Shown here: positions 19,801-25,814 of the stretch, piece by piece
How the letters are laid out: each line of letters begins with the position of its first letter
Numbering within the stretch: position 1 is the first letter of the stretch
NCBI GenBank assembly: GCA_958295685.1
Contig: OY282365.1
Coordinates: 992,001 to 1,056,000 of the forward strand
Source: an uncultured Dehalococcoidia bacterium
GTDB taxonomy: Bacteria; Chloroflexota; Dehalococcoidia; Lucifugimonadales; CATQGZ01
Reading direction: 5' to 3'
DNA length: 64,000 bases
The notes under the pieces: generated by a model
Told to the model about the DNA's origin: nothing
The model's input: only the letters and a program-made list of their open reading frames with translations
Databases searched by the model: none
Made by a program: the position numbers and the translations under genes

Positions 19801-22761
19801 GGGCGTCGAGGTCGCGATCTCCTCGTAGTTCCCTCCGCCTGTCTTGCGCTGAAGCGTGTAGCCGGTGATGGCGGCGCCGTTGGCGGAGGGCGCGCTCCAC
19901 GTAAGGTCCACGGAGCGGTGCGGCTCAGTGAGGTGGTGCGGGTCCGAGGTAGCGGCGGCTGCGGACAGGTCCGTCACGGCGGCGGGCACGGCGGCGGGCG
20001 TTGCGGACGCTTCGTTCGACCACGCGCCGTCGCCTGCGAAGTTCTTGGCGCGGATGCGGTAGGTGTACTCCGTGCCGGGCGTGAGGCCGGTGTCGGAGTA
20101 GGTGGTTGCGCTGGCCGCGATGGTCGTGGTCGCTATGTCCTTGTAGTTCTCGGAGCCGCTCTTGCGCTGGAGCGTGTAGCCGGTGATGGGGGAGCCGTTG
20201 TCGGCGGGCGCGGTCCAGGACAGACCGATTTCAGTCGCGCCGTCATTGGTTGCGGACAGGTCCGTTACGGCCTCCGGCACGGCGGAGTCCGTCGTTGCGG
20301 ACGCTTCGTTCGACCACCCGCCGCCGCCGTAGGAGTTCGCGGCGCGTATGCGGTAGGTGTACGCCGTTGCGTGCGTGAGGCCGGTGTCCGTGTAGGTGGT
20401 CGCGCCCGCCGCTATGGACGTGGTCGTGGTCTCGTAGCTCCCGGAGCCGCTCTTGCGCTGGAGCGTGTAGCTCGTGGTGGTGCTATTGGGCGCGGTCCAC
20501 GCCAGGTCTATAGACGTCTGCCCGGAAGCGGTCGCGCTCAGGCCCGTCGGAACTTCGGGACGCCCGGCGCCCAGCGTCACGGCCTGCTGCCGCGTCGCGT
20601 CTCCGACCCCGACCGAGTTCACCGCGCGTATTCGGTAGCGGTAGGTGTTGTAGCCCGCCGCCGTGTCGTCCGTAAAGGTAGTGGTCGTGGAGGCCGTGGT
20701 CGTAAGCAGGTCCCACGGCTGGGGGAAGCCTGTCCTCCGCTCCACGCGGAACCCCGTGATGGGGTTGCCGAAAACCCTGTTCGACGCTGTCCAGTTCAGA
20801 ACCACCGAAGCGTTGCTAATGGTGGGAGCGCTGAGGGTTCCGGCGGCCGGAGCGCCCACGGTGGTCTCAGCGTATTCGAGCGGCCCCTCGCGGTGTGTAT
20901 AACTAAACGCGCGCACCCGGTACAAGTACGTGTGGCCGTGAGCGAGATTAGACCTGAATAAATCCCACGTCTCAAGATCGAAGGGGGGCAGGATGGCCCC
21001 TATCCGGCTCCATCTTCTGCCGCCGTCGGTGGACGAAAAGACGTGATAAAGGTCGTCGTCGCCGGTAGCTCTCACCCAACGCAGTCGGGTCCCGGTGGGC
21101 CCCGCCGTGGCGCTCCCGCCTAGCTGTTCGCCGCGCAGGTCGAACACCTCGCTCACCGGGTCCGACCGATTTGGGGCGCGGGTCGATGCGGTGGCTTCGT
21201 TGGACCACGCGGCGTTGCCGACGGAGTTGGCGGCGCGGATGCGGTAGGTGTATGAAGTGCTGGGCTCGAGGCCGGTGTCCGAGTAGGCGGTTGCGCCGGC
21301 CGCTATGTTCGTCGATACGTCCGAATAGCGCCCGGAGATGCTCTTGCGCTGGAGGGTGTAGCCGGTGATGGGGGAGCCGTTGTCGGCGGGCGCGGTCCAA
21401 GACAGGTCGATTTCCGTCGAGCCGAAGGTTCCGTCCCTGGTTGCCGAAAGGTCCGTTACGGCCGCTGGCGCCTCTGGCGCGGCTGCGTCCGTCGTTTCGG
21501 AGGGTTCGTTGGACCACTCCGCGTCGCCGACGGAGTTGGAGGCGCGAATCCGGTAGGTGTACGTCGTTCCGGGCGTGAGGCCGGTGTCCGAGTAGGTGGT
21601 ATCGCCCGCAGAGGGTCCGGATGAAACGGCGGCGTAGGTGCCGGAGCCTGCCTTGCGCTCCAGCCGGTAGCTGCTGATGGCTTCTCCGTTGGCGGCGGGG
21701 GCGGTCCAGGTGAGGTCGATCTCCCTCGCGCCGTTGGTTGCGTCCTTGGCTGCGGCCAGGTCCGTTACGGCGTCGGGCACGCCGGCGTCCGTCGTTTCGG
21801 TTGGTTCGTTGGACCACGCCGCGCTGCCTGCGGAGTTGGCGGCGCGGATGCGGTAGGTGTACGTCGTTCCGGGCGTGAGGCCGGTGTCCGAGTAGGTGGT
21901 ATCACCCACGGAGGGTCCGGGTGACACGTCCGCGTAGTCCCCGGAGCCGGCCTTGCGCTGGAGGGTGTAGCTACTTATGTCGGCTCCGTTGGCGGCGGGC
22001 GCGGTCCAGGACAGGTCAATCTCCGTCGCGCCGTTGGTTGCGTCCTTGGTTGCCGAAAGGTCCGTTACGGCGTCGGGCACGGCTGCGGCCGTCGTTGCGG
22101 AGGGTTCGTTGGACCACTCCGCGTCGCCTGCGTAGTTGGTGGCGCGAATCCGGTAGGTGTAGGTCGTTACGGGCGTGAGACCGGTGTCCGAGTAGGCGGT
22201 ATCACCCGTGGAGGGTCCGGGTGACACGTCCGCGTAGTTCCCGGAGCCGCTCTTGCGCTGGAGCGTGTAGCCTTCGACGGCGCCGCCGTTGGGGGCGGGC
22301 GTGGTCCACGCCAGGGCCATGGTCGAGGTTGCGGGGGTTGCGGTCAGGTCCGTTACGGCGTCGGGCGGGGCGGCGTCCGTCGTTGCTTCGGGTTCGTTGG
22401 ACCAATCCGCGTCGCCGACGGAGTTGGAGGCGCGGATCCGGTAGGTGTACGTCGTTACGGGGCTGACGCCGGTGTCCGAGTAGCTGGTTGAGGTTGCCGA
22501 TATGGTCGTCGATACGTTCGTGTAGTTCCGGAAGCGGATTTTGCGCTGGAGGGTGTAGCCGGTGATGTCGGCTCCGTTGTCGGCGGGCGCGGTCCAGGAC
22601 AGGTCTATCTCCCTCCCGCTGTTGGTTGCGTCCGGGGTTGCGGACAGGTTCGTCACGGCGTCGGGCACGGCGGTCGTCTGGGCGCGCCCTCCGTCCGTGG
22701 ACGCGAACGCCCAGACGACCGCCAGCAGGCCCGCGGCGGCTATTCCCCAAGTAAACCGCAT
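7849..22761 (-). CDS. Giant surface protein: ~45 FN3 modules, BACON-like and ZU5-like domains, Thr/Pro stalk, C-terminal anchor
   Basis: 4970 residues from ATG 22761, with GGAGG six bases upstream. Residues 1-29 are a signal peptide (AAAGLLAVVWAFA... ending GRA-QT). From about 31 to 4490 there are about 45 fibronectin type III modules of roughly 95 residues, each with an LSWTAPAxNG strand, a GYTLQRK strand and YTYRIRAxNSxGxAxWSNE; modules 6 and 7 (about residues 495-690) are divergent, and one holds FSSTDGGRRWSRIG. A nine-glycine hinge follows (about 4493), then a BACON-like Ig domain (about 4515-4620), a ZU5-like beta region with two cysteines (4625-4770), a Thr/Pro-rich stalk (about 4771-4910) and a membrane helix near 4928-4955 with the basic end RLYRK. 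There is no LPXTG motif. Such proteins act in adhesion or as a long cell-surface fibre. The near-identical modules invite recombination and assembly error. Confidence 0.9.
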   Translation of the reverse strand: MRFTWGIAAAGLLAVVWAFASTDGGRAQTTAVPDAVTNLSATPDATNSGREIDLSWTAPADNGADITGYTLQRKIRFRNYTNVSTTISATSTSYSDTGVSPVTTYTYRIRASNSVGDADWSNEPEATTDAAPPDAVTDLTATPATSTMALAWTTPAPNGGAVEGYTLQRKSGSGNYADVSPGPSTGDTAYSDTGLTPVTTYTYRIRATNYAGDAEWSNEPSATTAAAVPDAVTDLSATKDATNGATEIDLSWTAPAANGADISSYTLQRKAGSGDYADVSPGPSVGDTTYSDTGLTPGTTYTYRIRAANSAGSAAWSNEPTETTDAGVPDAVTDLAAAKDATNGAREIDLTWTAPAANGEAISSYRLERKAGSGTYAAVSSGPSAGDTTYSDTGLTPGTTYTYRIRASNSVGDAEWSNEPSETTDAAAPEAPAAVTDLSATRDGTFGSTEIDLSWTAPADNGSPITGYTLQRKSISGRYSDVSTNIAAGATAYSDTGLEPSTSYTYRIRAANSVGNAAWSNEATASTRAPNRSDPVSEVFDLRGEQLGGSATAGPTGTRLRWVRATGDDDLYHVFSSTDGGRRWSRIGAILPPFDLETWDLFRSNLAHGHTYLYRVRAFSYTHREGPLEYAETTVGAPAAGTLSAPTISNASVVLNWTASNRVFGNPITGFRVERRTGFPQPWDLLTTTASTTTTFTDDTAAGYNTYRYRIRAVNSVGVGDATRQQAVTLGAGRPEVPTGLSATASGQTSIDLAWTAPNSTTTSYTLQRKSGSGSYETTTTSIAAGATTYTDTGLTHATAYTYRIRAANSYGGGGWSNEASATTDSAVPEAVTDLSATNDGATEIGLSWTAPADNGSPITGYTLQRKSGSENYKDIATTTIAASATTYSDTGLTPGTEYTYRIRAKNFAGDGAWSNEASATPAAVPAAVTDLSAAAATSDPHHLTEPHRSVDLTWSAPSANGAAITGYTLQRKTGGGNYEEIATSTPIAASATSYTDSGLTDGTEYTYRIRAANSIGDADWSNESSTTTLTAHVPSAVTDLSAAKDATNGSTEIDLTWTAPAANGAAITAYTLQRKSGAGNYATTTMSIAGSATTYSDTGLTPATEYTYRIHATNSAGDAAWSNESTATTAAAAPAAVTDLAAAVGTTYGATEIDLTWTTPAANGADITGYTLQRKAGSGNYAGLSTAISATSTSYSDTGLTPGTAYTYRIRATNSEGDAMWSNTPSATTQSGAVPSAITDLSATSTSSTAIRLTWTAPAHNGAPITGYTVRSIPDLTTIASGVTDTSYSDTGLTPGVEHGYQVHATNAVGDGVSSNVARATTDAAAPAAVADLLAAKDATNGSTEIDLSWSTPYDLGAPISGYTLQRKAGSGNYADLSTAISATSTTYSDTGLTPGTTYTYRIRAKNSEGDAAWSNEASATTDATAPDAVTDLTATPATSTMALAWTAPAFDGGADITGYTLQRKRGSGNYSNVSTSISATSTTYTDTGLTPWTTYTYRIRATNSADDADWSNTPSAETDQAVPDAITNLRATKQGARSIRLAWNTPLSNGRNFSGYRLERKAGSGDYTLAASPGAGATIYDDTGLTPGTTYTYRIRGANAIGSAEWSNEDSATTDAAAPAAVADLSATTNGARGVNLSWTAPAAHGEAITGYTLQRKAGSGAYSNVSTSIAAGATTYSDTGLTPATAYTYRIRATNSVGDAGWSNTPSATTAAAAPDTVSDLVATAVSSTEIDLTWSAPAANGADITGYTIQSISTDRPVWRFLSVAASATSTSYTGLRPATLHSFRIRAANSVGNGEWTSYVSATTRDAPPAAVSNLSAIKDATNSGREIDLSWTTPFDNGKAITGYTLQRKSGSGNYADIATSTIAAGATTYTDTDVTPGGTYTYRIRAKNSGGDAAWSNEASETTDTLAPDAITDLTATKDGGRRVDLTWSAPAANGAAISGYTLQRKVGSGSFAEVSTVITATSTSYSDTVTPGMTYTYRLRAVNSVGNADWSNEPSATTDTLAPDAITDLTATPTASDPHRSVDLVFTTPADNGAAISRYSVRRRPQNSEIPPVWNLVDPWIAVVDGSKTTITMTGTIEPGTGYRFDIFVRNSVGDSTGSNVASVTTEATAAPDAITDLSATSTSARGIDLSWSTPDANGEPISGYTLQRKAGAGDYEDIATTTIAASVTAYSDTGLTPATEYTYRLRARNSRGSAEWSNEPSETTPAAVPDAITDLVAAKDVTNGATEIDLTWTAPAANGAPITGYTLRRQRQGITFDTVSSGITTTSYSDTGLTPATEYTYYVYATNSVGDAEWSDVASATTDDDAPARITDLYATSTSSTGIDLTWTTPAAHGQPITGYTLQRSSGGGSYEDIATTTIAAGDTTYSDTGLTPATEYTYRLRATNSIGDAAWSNDSSATTNNAAPGVVGDLAAEGLTSDPYRSVALTWSAPDAHGAALTGYRLERKTGGGSYEEIATSTPIAAGATSYTDTGLTAGTMYTYRIRAKNSVGDAAWSNAATVTTTSVGAPAAITDLSAAKDATNGATEIDLTWTAPADSGQPILSYTLQRKAGTGNYADVSMAIAAGATTYSDTGLTPGTTYTYRIRAANTVGDAPWSNQPRATTDNAAPAAVSDLSAAKDATNGATEIDLAWTAPVAHGAAITGYTLQRKAGAGNYTDVSTAISATSTTYSDTGLTPGTTYTYRIRARNSEGNAEWSNEPDETTDATVPDAVTGLSATAASSTAISLSWTAPNAHGEAISGYRLERKAGSDSFALVSSSIAGGATTYTDTGLTPATMYTYRIRAVNSEGNGAWSNEPSATTDNAAPAAVSDLRAAKDATNPTSTINLAWTAPAAHGAAITGYRLERKRSLGSYAVVSPGPSAGDTTYTDAGLADGWQYTYRIRAVNSVGNGDWSNEPSETTDYAPPAAITDLSAAAATSTEISLSWTAPVSSTAISGYTLQRKSGSGSYANVSTTIAAGATSYTDTGLTPATTYTYRIRAVNSVGDAAWSNQPSAKTNNAAPDAVEDLAAAKDATNGATQIRLTWTAPNNNGAAITSYTIQRISDDRPTWTELPPISGTLTSYLDTGLTPGNEHSYNIRATNSVGDAEWSNFALETTDNAPPATVTDLSATATSSTEIVLSWTAPAAHGEDITGYTLQRKSGSGNYKDIATTTIAASATSYSDTGLTPATEYTYRIRAKNSVGDADWSNQPSATTDNAAPAAITDLSATAASSVAVNLSWTAPAAHGEAITGYRLERKAGTGNYGLVSSTIAAGATTYSDTGLTPATAYTYRLRAANSIGDAEWSNEAPETTPAPGAPEPVSDLSATWDATNGGTDIDLSWTAPNNNGSAITGYRLERKAGTGNYGLVSSTISATSTTYTDTGLTPATQYTYRISARNSVGNAAWSNESSAMTGTAAPAAVSNLSAAPDGTNGSTEIDLTWTAPSDNGEAITGYTLQRKADPGSFTLVSSTIAAGATSYSDTGLTPATTYTYRIRAVNSIGDAGWSNEPTATTDNAAPAAVSDLSATKDGAREIDLSWTAPAAHGQPIQRYTLQRKTGSGIYTDVSTAISATSTSYSDTSLTPATTYTYRIRAVNSVGNADWSNEDDATTDAAAPAAVSNLSATKLDSTRISLSWSAPNTNGAPIIDYAIERKAGSGNYARVATRLASAIRYTDTGLTPGTQYTYRIRARNSVGSAEWSNEPSATTDATAPARITGLSAAEDATNGSTQINLSWTAPAANGEAISSYTLRRKTGSGDYADIATSTIAAGDTSYSDTGLTPATTYTYQIRAVNSVGNADWSNEADATTDAAPPDAITDLAATKDATNGSTEIDLSWTTPAANGAAISSYTIERKAGPGSFTQLSGSPGPAATSYRDTGLTPGTTYTYRLRAWNTQGAGAWSNEADATTDATAPARITDLVATKDATNGAREIDLSWTAPAANGAAISGYTLQRKSGSLSYEVIATTTIAVSATSYTDTGLTPGTAYTYRIRAANSVGNADWSNEDDATTDAAAPAAITDLDATAASSVAIRLTWSAPAAHGAAINAYRLERKAGSGSYAPVSPAPSVGDTTYTDTGLTPSATYTYRLRAANSEGDAEWSNEEPETTPAPGAPEPVSDLVAAKDATNGSTEIDLTWTAPADNGAAISGYRLERKAGPGSYVVASSTIDAAATSYSDTGLTPGTAYTYRIHATNSAGDGAWSTGSSATTDNAAPAAVTDLDATPDATNGSTEIDLSWTAPAAHGAAISGYRLERKEGSGPYTLVSASIAAGATSYSDTGLTPGTTYTYRIRAANSEGSADWSNEDDATTENAAPARITDLSASVASSTAIRLTWTTPAAHGAAISSYRLERKAGPGSFALATTTTIEVTATSWLDTGLTPGTTYTYRLRAANSVGDAEWSNESGVIARDPAPPAAVTNLSATPDATNGSTEIDLSWTKPDDNGQPITSYTLQRKSGSGNYADVSPGPSAGDTSYSDTGLTAGTAYTYRIRAANSAGDGEWSNEASATTQGGGGGGGGGAFFLPPTGPAPPPAAPTTNVIALEPAALSFTVRQGGGNPSAKTFAVWNTKFRGMVFKVSENVRWLTSTLSEDRSNGPGDRAQVSVSANVAGLSVGTHTGLLQIVSGTAENSPQTVTVRLTVIGAEADWGVAGPGRSARIETPDGSAQLAVPADAASAAVEIRLTRLDVSTLADGPAESGRVVLAVELDTFDADTGVLKPTDYSSDVTLRLRLSEDDGAACGAGRAQVYRVSDGGRWTLLTHRCETDDSGRVWAVAALTNFSRYVLTIGGTPAAPVTTPTPRPAATPTPAPAVTATPAPVTTPTPAPVTTATPRPVTTATPRPVTTATPRPAATATPRPVTTATPRPAATATPAPVRTATPAPVRTATPAPVRTPTPAPVTTATPTPAPTATPAPVAAALATPTPAPTAAPTAQTEDGEDRGGGGGALWLILGGLLAAIAVATAGAVLYLRLYRKPQGLTPPTNPGQA
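8030..8450 (-). repeat. 18-bp-period repeats coding the Thr/Pro stalk
   Basis: Tandem short repeats coding ATPRPVTT, ATPAPVRT and similar hexapeptides. This is the low-complexity stalk between the ZU5-like region and the membrane helix; its copy number is likely to vary among strains. Confidence 0.85.
9290..22670 (-). repeat. Tandem FN3-coding DNA repeats, ~285-300 bp unit
   Basis: About 45 head-to-tail copies of the FN3 coding unit. The most constant DNA blocks encode the WSNE and YTYRIR segments and the GLTP turn, often near-identical over tens of bases. Several modules seem to be recent pairwise copies, for example those that begin PEPVSDL and follow TTPAPGA (two sites, near 10.5 and 12.9 kb). 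Confidence 0.9.
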
Positions 22762-22821
22762 AGATGCCTCCGCCCCACCCCCATTTTCAGAACATCCTTA
22801 CGCACATGACACGTCAACCCT

Positions 22822-22851
22822 ACTCTACTCCCTTTCCTTACCCCGATACAA
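22822..22851 (-). promoter_or_regulatory. Candidate promoter of the giant surface gene
   Basis: Minus strand TTGTAT (22851-22846), 18-bp spacer, TAGAGT (22827-22822). A TTGACG with TGTTCT 17 bp downstream lies closer to the gene and is an alternative. The 163-bp gap between this gene and the upstream lipoprotein gene holds nothing else that I can see. Confidence 0.35.
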
Positions 22852-22924
22852 GCCTGTTCCCGATACAAATCCGCGTGATCGTGAGAGCCTGCTCCCAGGT
22901 TGGCAGCGGTCTCGCAAGCGGTTG

Positions 22925-23782
22925 TCAGGGAACGGGAAGGAAGCACCCAGGCCACCAACCCCACCGTTCATGAGTCTCATCGTGATCCCTAAACCAGCTT
23001 AGTTCTCCGACGGCAGCTTCACGGATGACCCTGACGTCGCCCGGTGGAAGGTTTTGGCCGGGTACGGCAGAGTTATCGAGGAAATCAATGAACATCTCCA
23101 GCAGACTAATGTCCTTCTGCCTGGGTTTTTGTGTACAGGACGCTTCCGCGATGCTCTCGGCAGCTTTGACCCCATAGGCTACATCTAAGAGCAACAGACT
23201 GGCCCTCGCCGCCATCGAGTCTAGCCTTTCGCGGCATTCCTCCCTTAGGGAGCCCCAGACTGTGGTATCCATCCGTACAGTGTTGGACACCGCCACCGAA
23301 ACTCCTCCAGCCTCTAGGGAGACATACCACGGGTCCCTTACGGAGAGTTCTTTCCCGGGGTCGGGGTCGGCATGGGACGAAAGTTCGAACCCCGGCCCCG
23401 CAGGGACAACTCTGACGAATGTACCGACGAGTAGATCTACATAGCTCGGTCCGGCTCTCCAAGACTCACTGGTAACCGAAAACGCGTCTTCTTCCGCGTC
23501 TACGACGCGGACCCGGTCTACTTCCGGTCCGAACGAGGAGGGCCCATGGACCCTGACCAACGCCCAGCAGCTTAGGCCCTCCAGGTCATAGCGGAACTCT
23601 AGCCGCTCTACCTGCTGCCAGGCACTGGCAGAAGGCTCTGAGGCCGTCGGAGCCTCTGCCGTCGCTGGAGGCGCCGGGCGAGGCGTTGGGGACTCCTCTA
23701 GTGGAGTCGTGTCCCCGCACCCGGCGACCGCAAACGCGATTAGGCCCAGCAGCGCCAGGCCGATTCTGATTCCTCTACTCAT
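22925..23782 (-). CDS. Predicted lipoprotein, unknown function
   Basis: 285 residues. Residues 1-22 are a lipoprotein signal: basic MSRGIR, hydrophobic core, lipobox FAVAGC with the lipidated cysteine at 22. A Pro/Thr/Ala-rich linker (about 27-55) is followed by a beta-rich domain with RLEFRYDLEGLSCWALVRV and a C-terminal part with two further cysteines (EECRERL, ASCTQKP). No family is recognised. Its start overlaps the end of the truncated linker fragment on the same strand (ATGA). It lies directly upstream of the giant surface gene and may be part of the same envelope locus. Confidence 0.75.
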   Translation of the reverse strand: MSRGIRIGLALLGLIAFAVAGCGDTTPLEESPTPRPAPPATAEAPTASEPSASAWQQVERLEFRYDLEGLSCWALVRVHGPSSFGPEVDRVRVVDAEEDAFSVTSESWRAGPSYVDLLVGTFVRVVPAGPGFELSSHADPDPGKELSVRDPWYVSLEAGGVSVAVSNTVRMDTTVWGSLREECRERLDSMAARASLLLLDVAYGVKAAESIAEASCTQKPRQKDISLLEMFIDFLDNSAVPGQNLPPGDVRVIREAAVGELSWFRDHDETHERWGWWPGCFLPVP

Positions 23783-24100
23783 TCTATTTCTCCTCCTTCT
23801 TGGTGATTGTCCGTTACTGCGGCAGGCTGAGCGTCTATGGCGTCCAGGTCTGCCTGCAACGTCTGAGTGAACTTGCCGATCTCGCCCGGCAGGGAGATGC
23901 TGTGCCAGCCATCGCTAAGGCCGATGGACGACAGGGCGCCATCCAGGGTGAAGTACAGGCTGGCGAGCCGACGGCCAAGCGCGGCCGGCTCGAGGGCGAT
24001 CACGTCCGTCGTGGGAGCGGCGGCAGGGGGAGCAGGGCCGGCAGGGGGGCGAAGAAGAAGCTGCCGCCAGCCGGAGGGGGTTAGCGAGCAGTGGAGCTTC
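23779..24100 (-). pseudogene. Fragment of a surface-protein linker fused to an unrelated tail
   Basis: An open frame with no credible start codon after the DUF503 stop. Its first part, RPPAGPAPPAAAPTTDVIAL then EPAAL, is nearly the same as LPPTGPAPPPAAPTTNVIAL then EPAAL of the giant protein at its glycine hinge and BACON-like domain, and the DNA is also alike (compare 23990-24050 with 9177-9245). The remaining 60 residues (SLYFTLDGALSSIGLSDGWH onward) are unrelated to the giant. The simplest reading is a decayed paralogue or a recombination scar. A start inside the DUF503 gene is possible but would give an unrelated N terminus. Confidence 0.55.
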
Positions 24101-24394
24101 TCAAAACCCCGATAGGACCTCCCTGGCGCTGTCGAGTACCTCGACGTCCTCCCGGCTGGCCTCGACGTACTCGAGCACCCTGTCCAGCGCCTCATCCGCG
24201 TGTCGGACGCTGTTGCTCACACACGCAACCCCGATTTCAGCCGTCTGCCACGACTCGTTGCATCCGACCTCGGCGACCGTGACGCCGTACCGCTCCCTGA
24301 CCCGCGACGTCAGTGAGCTGATGGTCCTGCGCTTCCCCTTCAGACTCCGGTTGCCGGGCAGCCGCAGGACGATCTTCAGCACACCCACGTTCAT
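24101..24394 (-). CDS. DUF503 family protein (YlxP-like)
   Basis: 97 residues, the full length of the family. It starts MNVGVLKIVLRLPGNRSLKG and carries the typical KGKRRTISSLTSRVRERYGV and VAEVGCNESWQTAEIGVACV strands of a small ferredoxin-like fold. In many bacteria the family is linked to ribosome maturation genes (infB-rbfA), but none are next to it here. The gene is one of a set of minus-strand genes after the SDR gene, 21 bases downstream of its stop, so likely in the same operon. Confidence 0.85.
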   Translation of the reverse strand: MNVGVLKIVLRLPGNRSLKGKRRTISSLTSRVRERYGVTVAEVGCNESWQTAEIGVACVSNSVRHADEALDRVLEYVEASREDVEVLDSAREVLSGF

Positions 24395-24415
24395 CGAGCT
24401 CGACTCCCCGCGCCG

Positions 24416-25261
24416 CTATCGCCGGACGGCTCGGCCAACCAGAGACAGGTAGACCCTCTCGGGCAGCAGCCTCGACCCCAGCACGCCGAGGCGCGATTCC
24501 ATACCGACCTGATACCGGAAGCGCGGGCGCCGGGAGCGGATCGCCCTGTGGATCACCTTCGCGACCCTGACGGGGTCCTTTGCCCGCAGGGAGAACCTGT
24601 CGTGCCTGCTCCCGTAGTCCTTCAGGTAGCGACGGTACGGCGCCCCGTCCTCAGACTCGATAGCTGCCGCGGTGACCTGGTTATCCCGAAACCCCGTCCG
24701 GAAAAGCCCCGGCTCCACGACGATCACTCGAACGCCCAGGGGCCGGAGCTCATGCCTGAGCGACTCGCTCAGGCCCTCGAGGGCGAACTTGGAGGACACG
24801 TAGGCGCCGTTGAAAGGGGTTCCTATGCGTCCGAGGACCGAGCTCACGTTCACGATCGTTCCCCTGCCCTTGCCGATCATCGCCGGCAGCACCTGGCGTA
24901 TGAGGCGCGCGGCCGCGAAGAAGTTGGTCTCCATCTGCGCCCGAAGCTCGTCCGACGCGAGCGTCTGGACCGGCCCGAACAGGCCATAGCCCGCATTGTT
25001 GACCAACACCTCTATGTGCCCGTGCTCCGCGGCGATGGCCTCCAGCGCCTCCGACAGGCCCGCCTCTCCGTTCACGTCCAGCTCGACCCCGGCGACGGGA
25101 AGGCCCCGGCGGGACGCTTCGGATTCGAGTTCCGCAAGCCGTCCACGCGCCCGGCTGGCCGCCACGACGCGGCGGCCCCTCTCGGCAAGATAGAGGGCCG
25201 TGGACCTCCCGATCCCGCTCGACGCGCCCGTTATGAGCACGACGCCGTCCGTTCCCGTCAT
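24416..25261 (-). CDS. Short-chain dehydrogenase/reductase
   Basis: 281 residues from ATG 25261; the earlier ATG at 25276 is part of the Shine-Dalgarno GGAGGGG. Classical SDR features: TGASSGIG nucleotide loop near the N terminus, NNAGYG, then IVNVSSVLGRIG with the catalytic serine and AYVSSK with tyrosine and lysine. VVEPGLFRTGF follows the active site. Family members reduce or oxidise carbonyl/hydroxyl groups with NAD(P)H; substrate unknown. The C-terminal extension (about 40 residues, RFRYQVGMESRLGVLGSRLL) is typical of the subgroup near retinol or DltE-like SDRs that touch membranes. Divergent from the LOG-like gene with 67 bases between. Confidence 0.9.
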   Translation of the reverse strand: MTGTDGVVLITGASSGIGRSTALYLAERGRRVVAASRARGRLAELESEASRRGLPVAGVELDVNGEAGLSEALEAIAAEHGHIEVLVNNAGYGLFGPVQTLASDELRAQMETNFFAAARLIRQVLPAMIGKGRGTIVNVSSVLGRIGTPFNGAYVSSKFALEGLSESLRHELRPLGVRVIVVEPGLFRTGFRDNQVTAAAIESEDGAPYRRYLKDYGSRHDRFSLRAKDPVRVAKVIHRAIRSRRPRFRYQVGMESRLGVLGSRLLPERVYLSLVGRAVRR

Positions 25262-25298
25262 TTCACCCCTCCTCATTCAGGGTAACACGCCGCGGCGG

Positions 25299-25307
25299 TG
25301 ATATAAT
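25299..25307 (+). promoter_or_regulatory. Extended -10 promoter of the LOG-like/eno pair
   Basis: TG-A-TATAAT, followed by CCGTTCCA. The -35 site 17 bp upstream is weak, as expected of an extended -10 promoter. The same TATAATCCG(T/C)TCCA block stands before the E1-alpha gene at 27535. Confidence 0.55.
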
Positions 25308-25328
25308 CCGTTCCACGAGGAGCGAGAG

Positions 25329-25814
25329 ATGATGATCTCCGTGATCGGGGCGCGCCGTCCCAGCCCCGAGACCGCAGGGATGGCCGAAGAGGTGGGCCGG
25401 ATGCTGGCCCTCCGAGGCGCGACCGTCGTATGCGGCGGTCTGGGCGGCGTCATGGAGGCCGTCTGCAGGGGCGCGAAATCGGCCGGAGGCACGACGATAG
25501 GCATCCTGCCCGGGAGCGACCCGGCCGACGCCAACCCCTACGTGGACTTCCCGATCTGCACCGGTATGGGCTATGCCCGGAACGTGATCGTGGTCAAGTC
25601 GGGGCGCGCCGTCGTAGCAATAGGCGGAGCCTACGGGACACTGTCCGAGATAGGCCACGCGCTCAGCGAAAACATCCCAGTGGTCGGGCTGAACACGTGG
25701 GTGACCTCACGCGGCGGCCAAGAGGATGCCGGCATAGTGCGCGCAGACTCTCCGGAGGACGCCGTGAGCCAGGTACTCAGAGCGGCCGAGGCGCGCGGCG
25801 AGCGCGGCCGATGA
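25329..25814 (+). CDS. TIGR00725/LOG-like nucleotide-binding protein
   Basis: 161 residues with a GAGGAG Shine-Dalgarno. Rossmann-like: MMISVIGARRPSPE, then VVCGGLGGVMEAVCRGAKSAGG and IGGAYGTLSEIGHAL, which correspond to the GGGxxGVM and PGGxGTxxE motifs of the LOG / lysine-decarboxylase-like superfamily; the first proline of PGG is isoleucine here. Some LOG proteins release cytokinin-type bases from nucleoside phosphates; for the TIGR00725 branch the function is unknown. Its TGA overlaps the enolase ATG (ATGA), so both are translated together. Confidence 0.85.
   Translation: MMISVIGARRPSPETAGMAEEVGRMLALRGATVVCGGLGGVMEAVCRGAKSAGGTTIGILPGSDPADANPYVDFPICTGMGYARNVIVVKSGRAVVAIGGAYGTLSEIGHALSENIPVVGLNTWVTSRGGQEDAGIVRADSPEDAVSQVLRAAEARGERGR

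Noticed and set aside
9290..22670. Phage tail-fibre or prophage region
   Set aside because: No capsid, portal, terminase or integrase gene; FN3 modules belong to one signal-peptide-bearing surface gene.
23779..24195. 138-codon gene overlapping DUF503
   Set aside because: The first third lies antiphase in the DUF503 gene; only the part after 24100 resembles protein, and it has no start codon.
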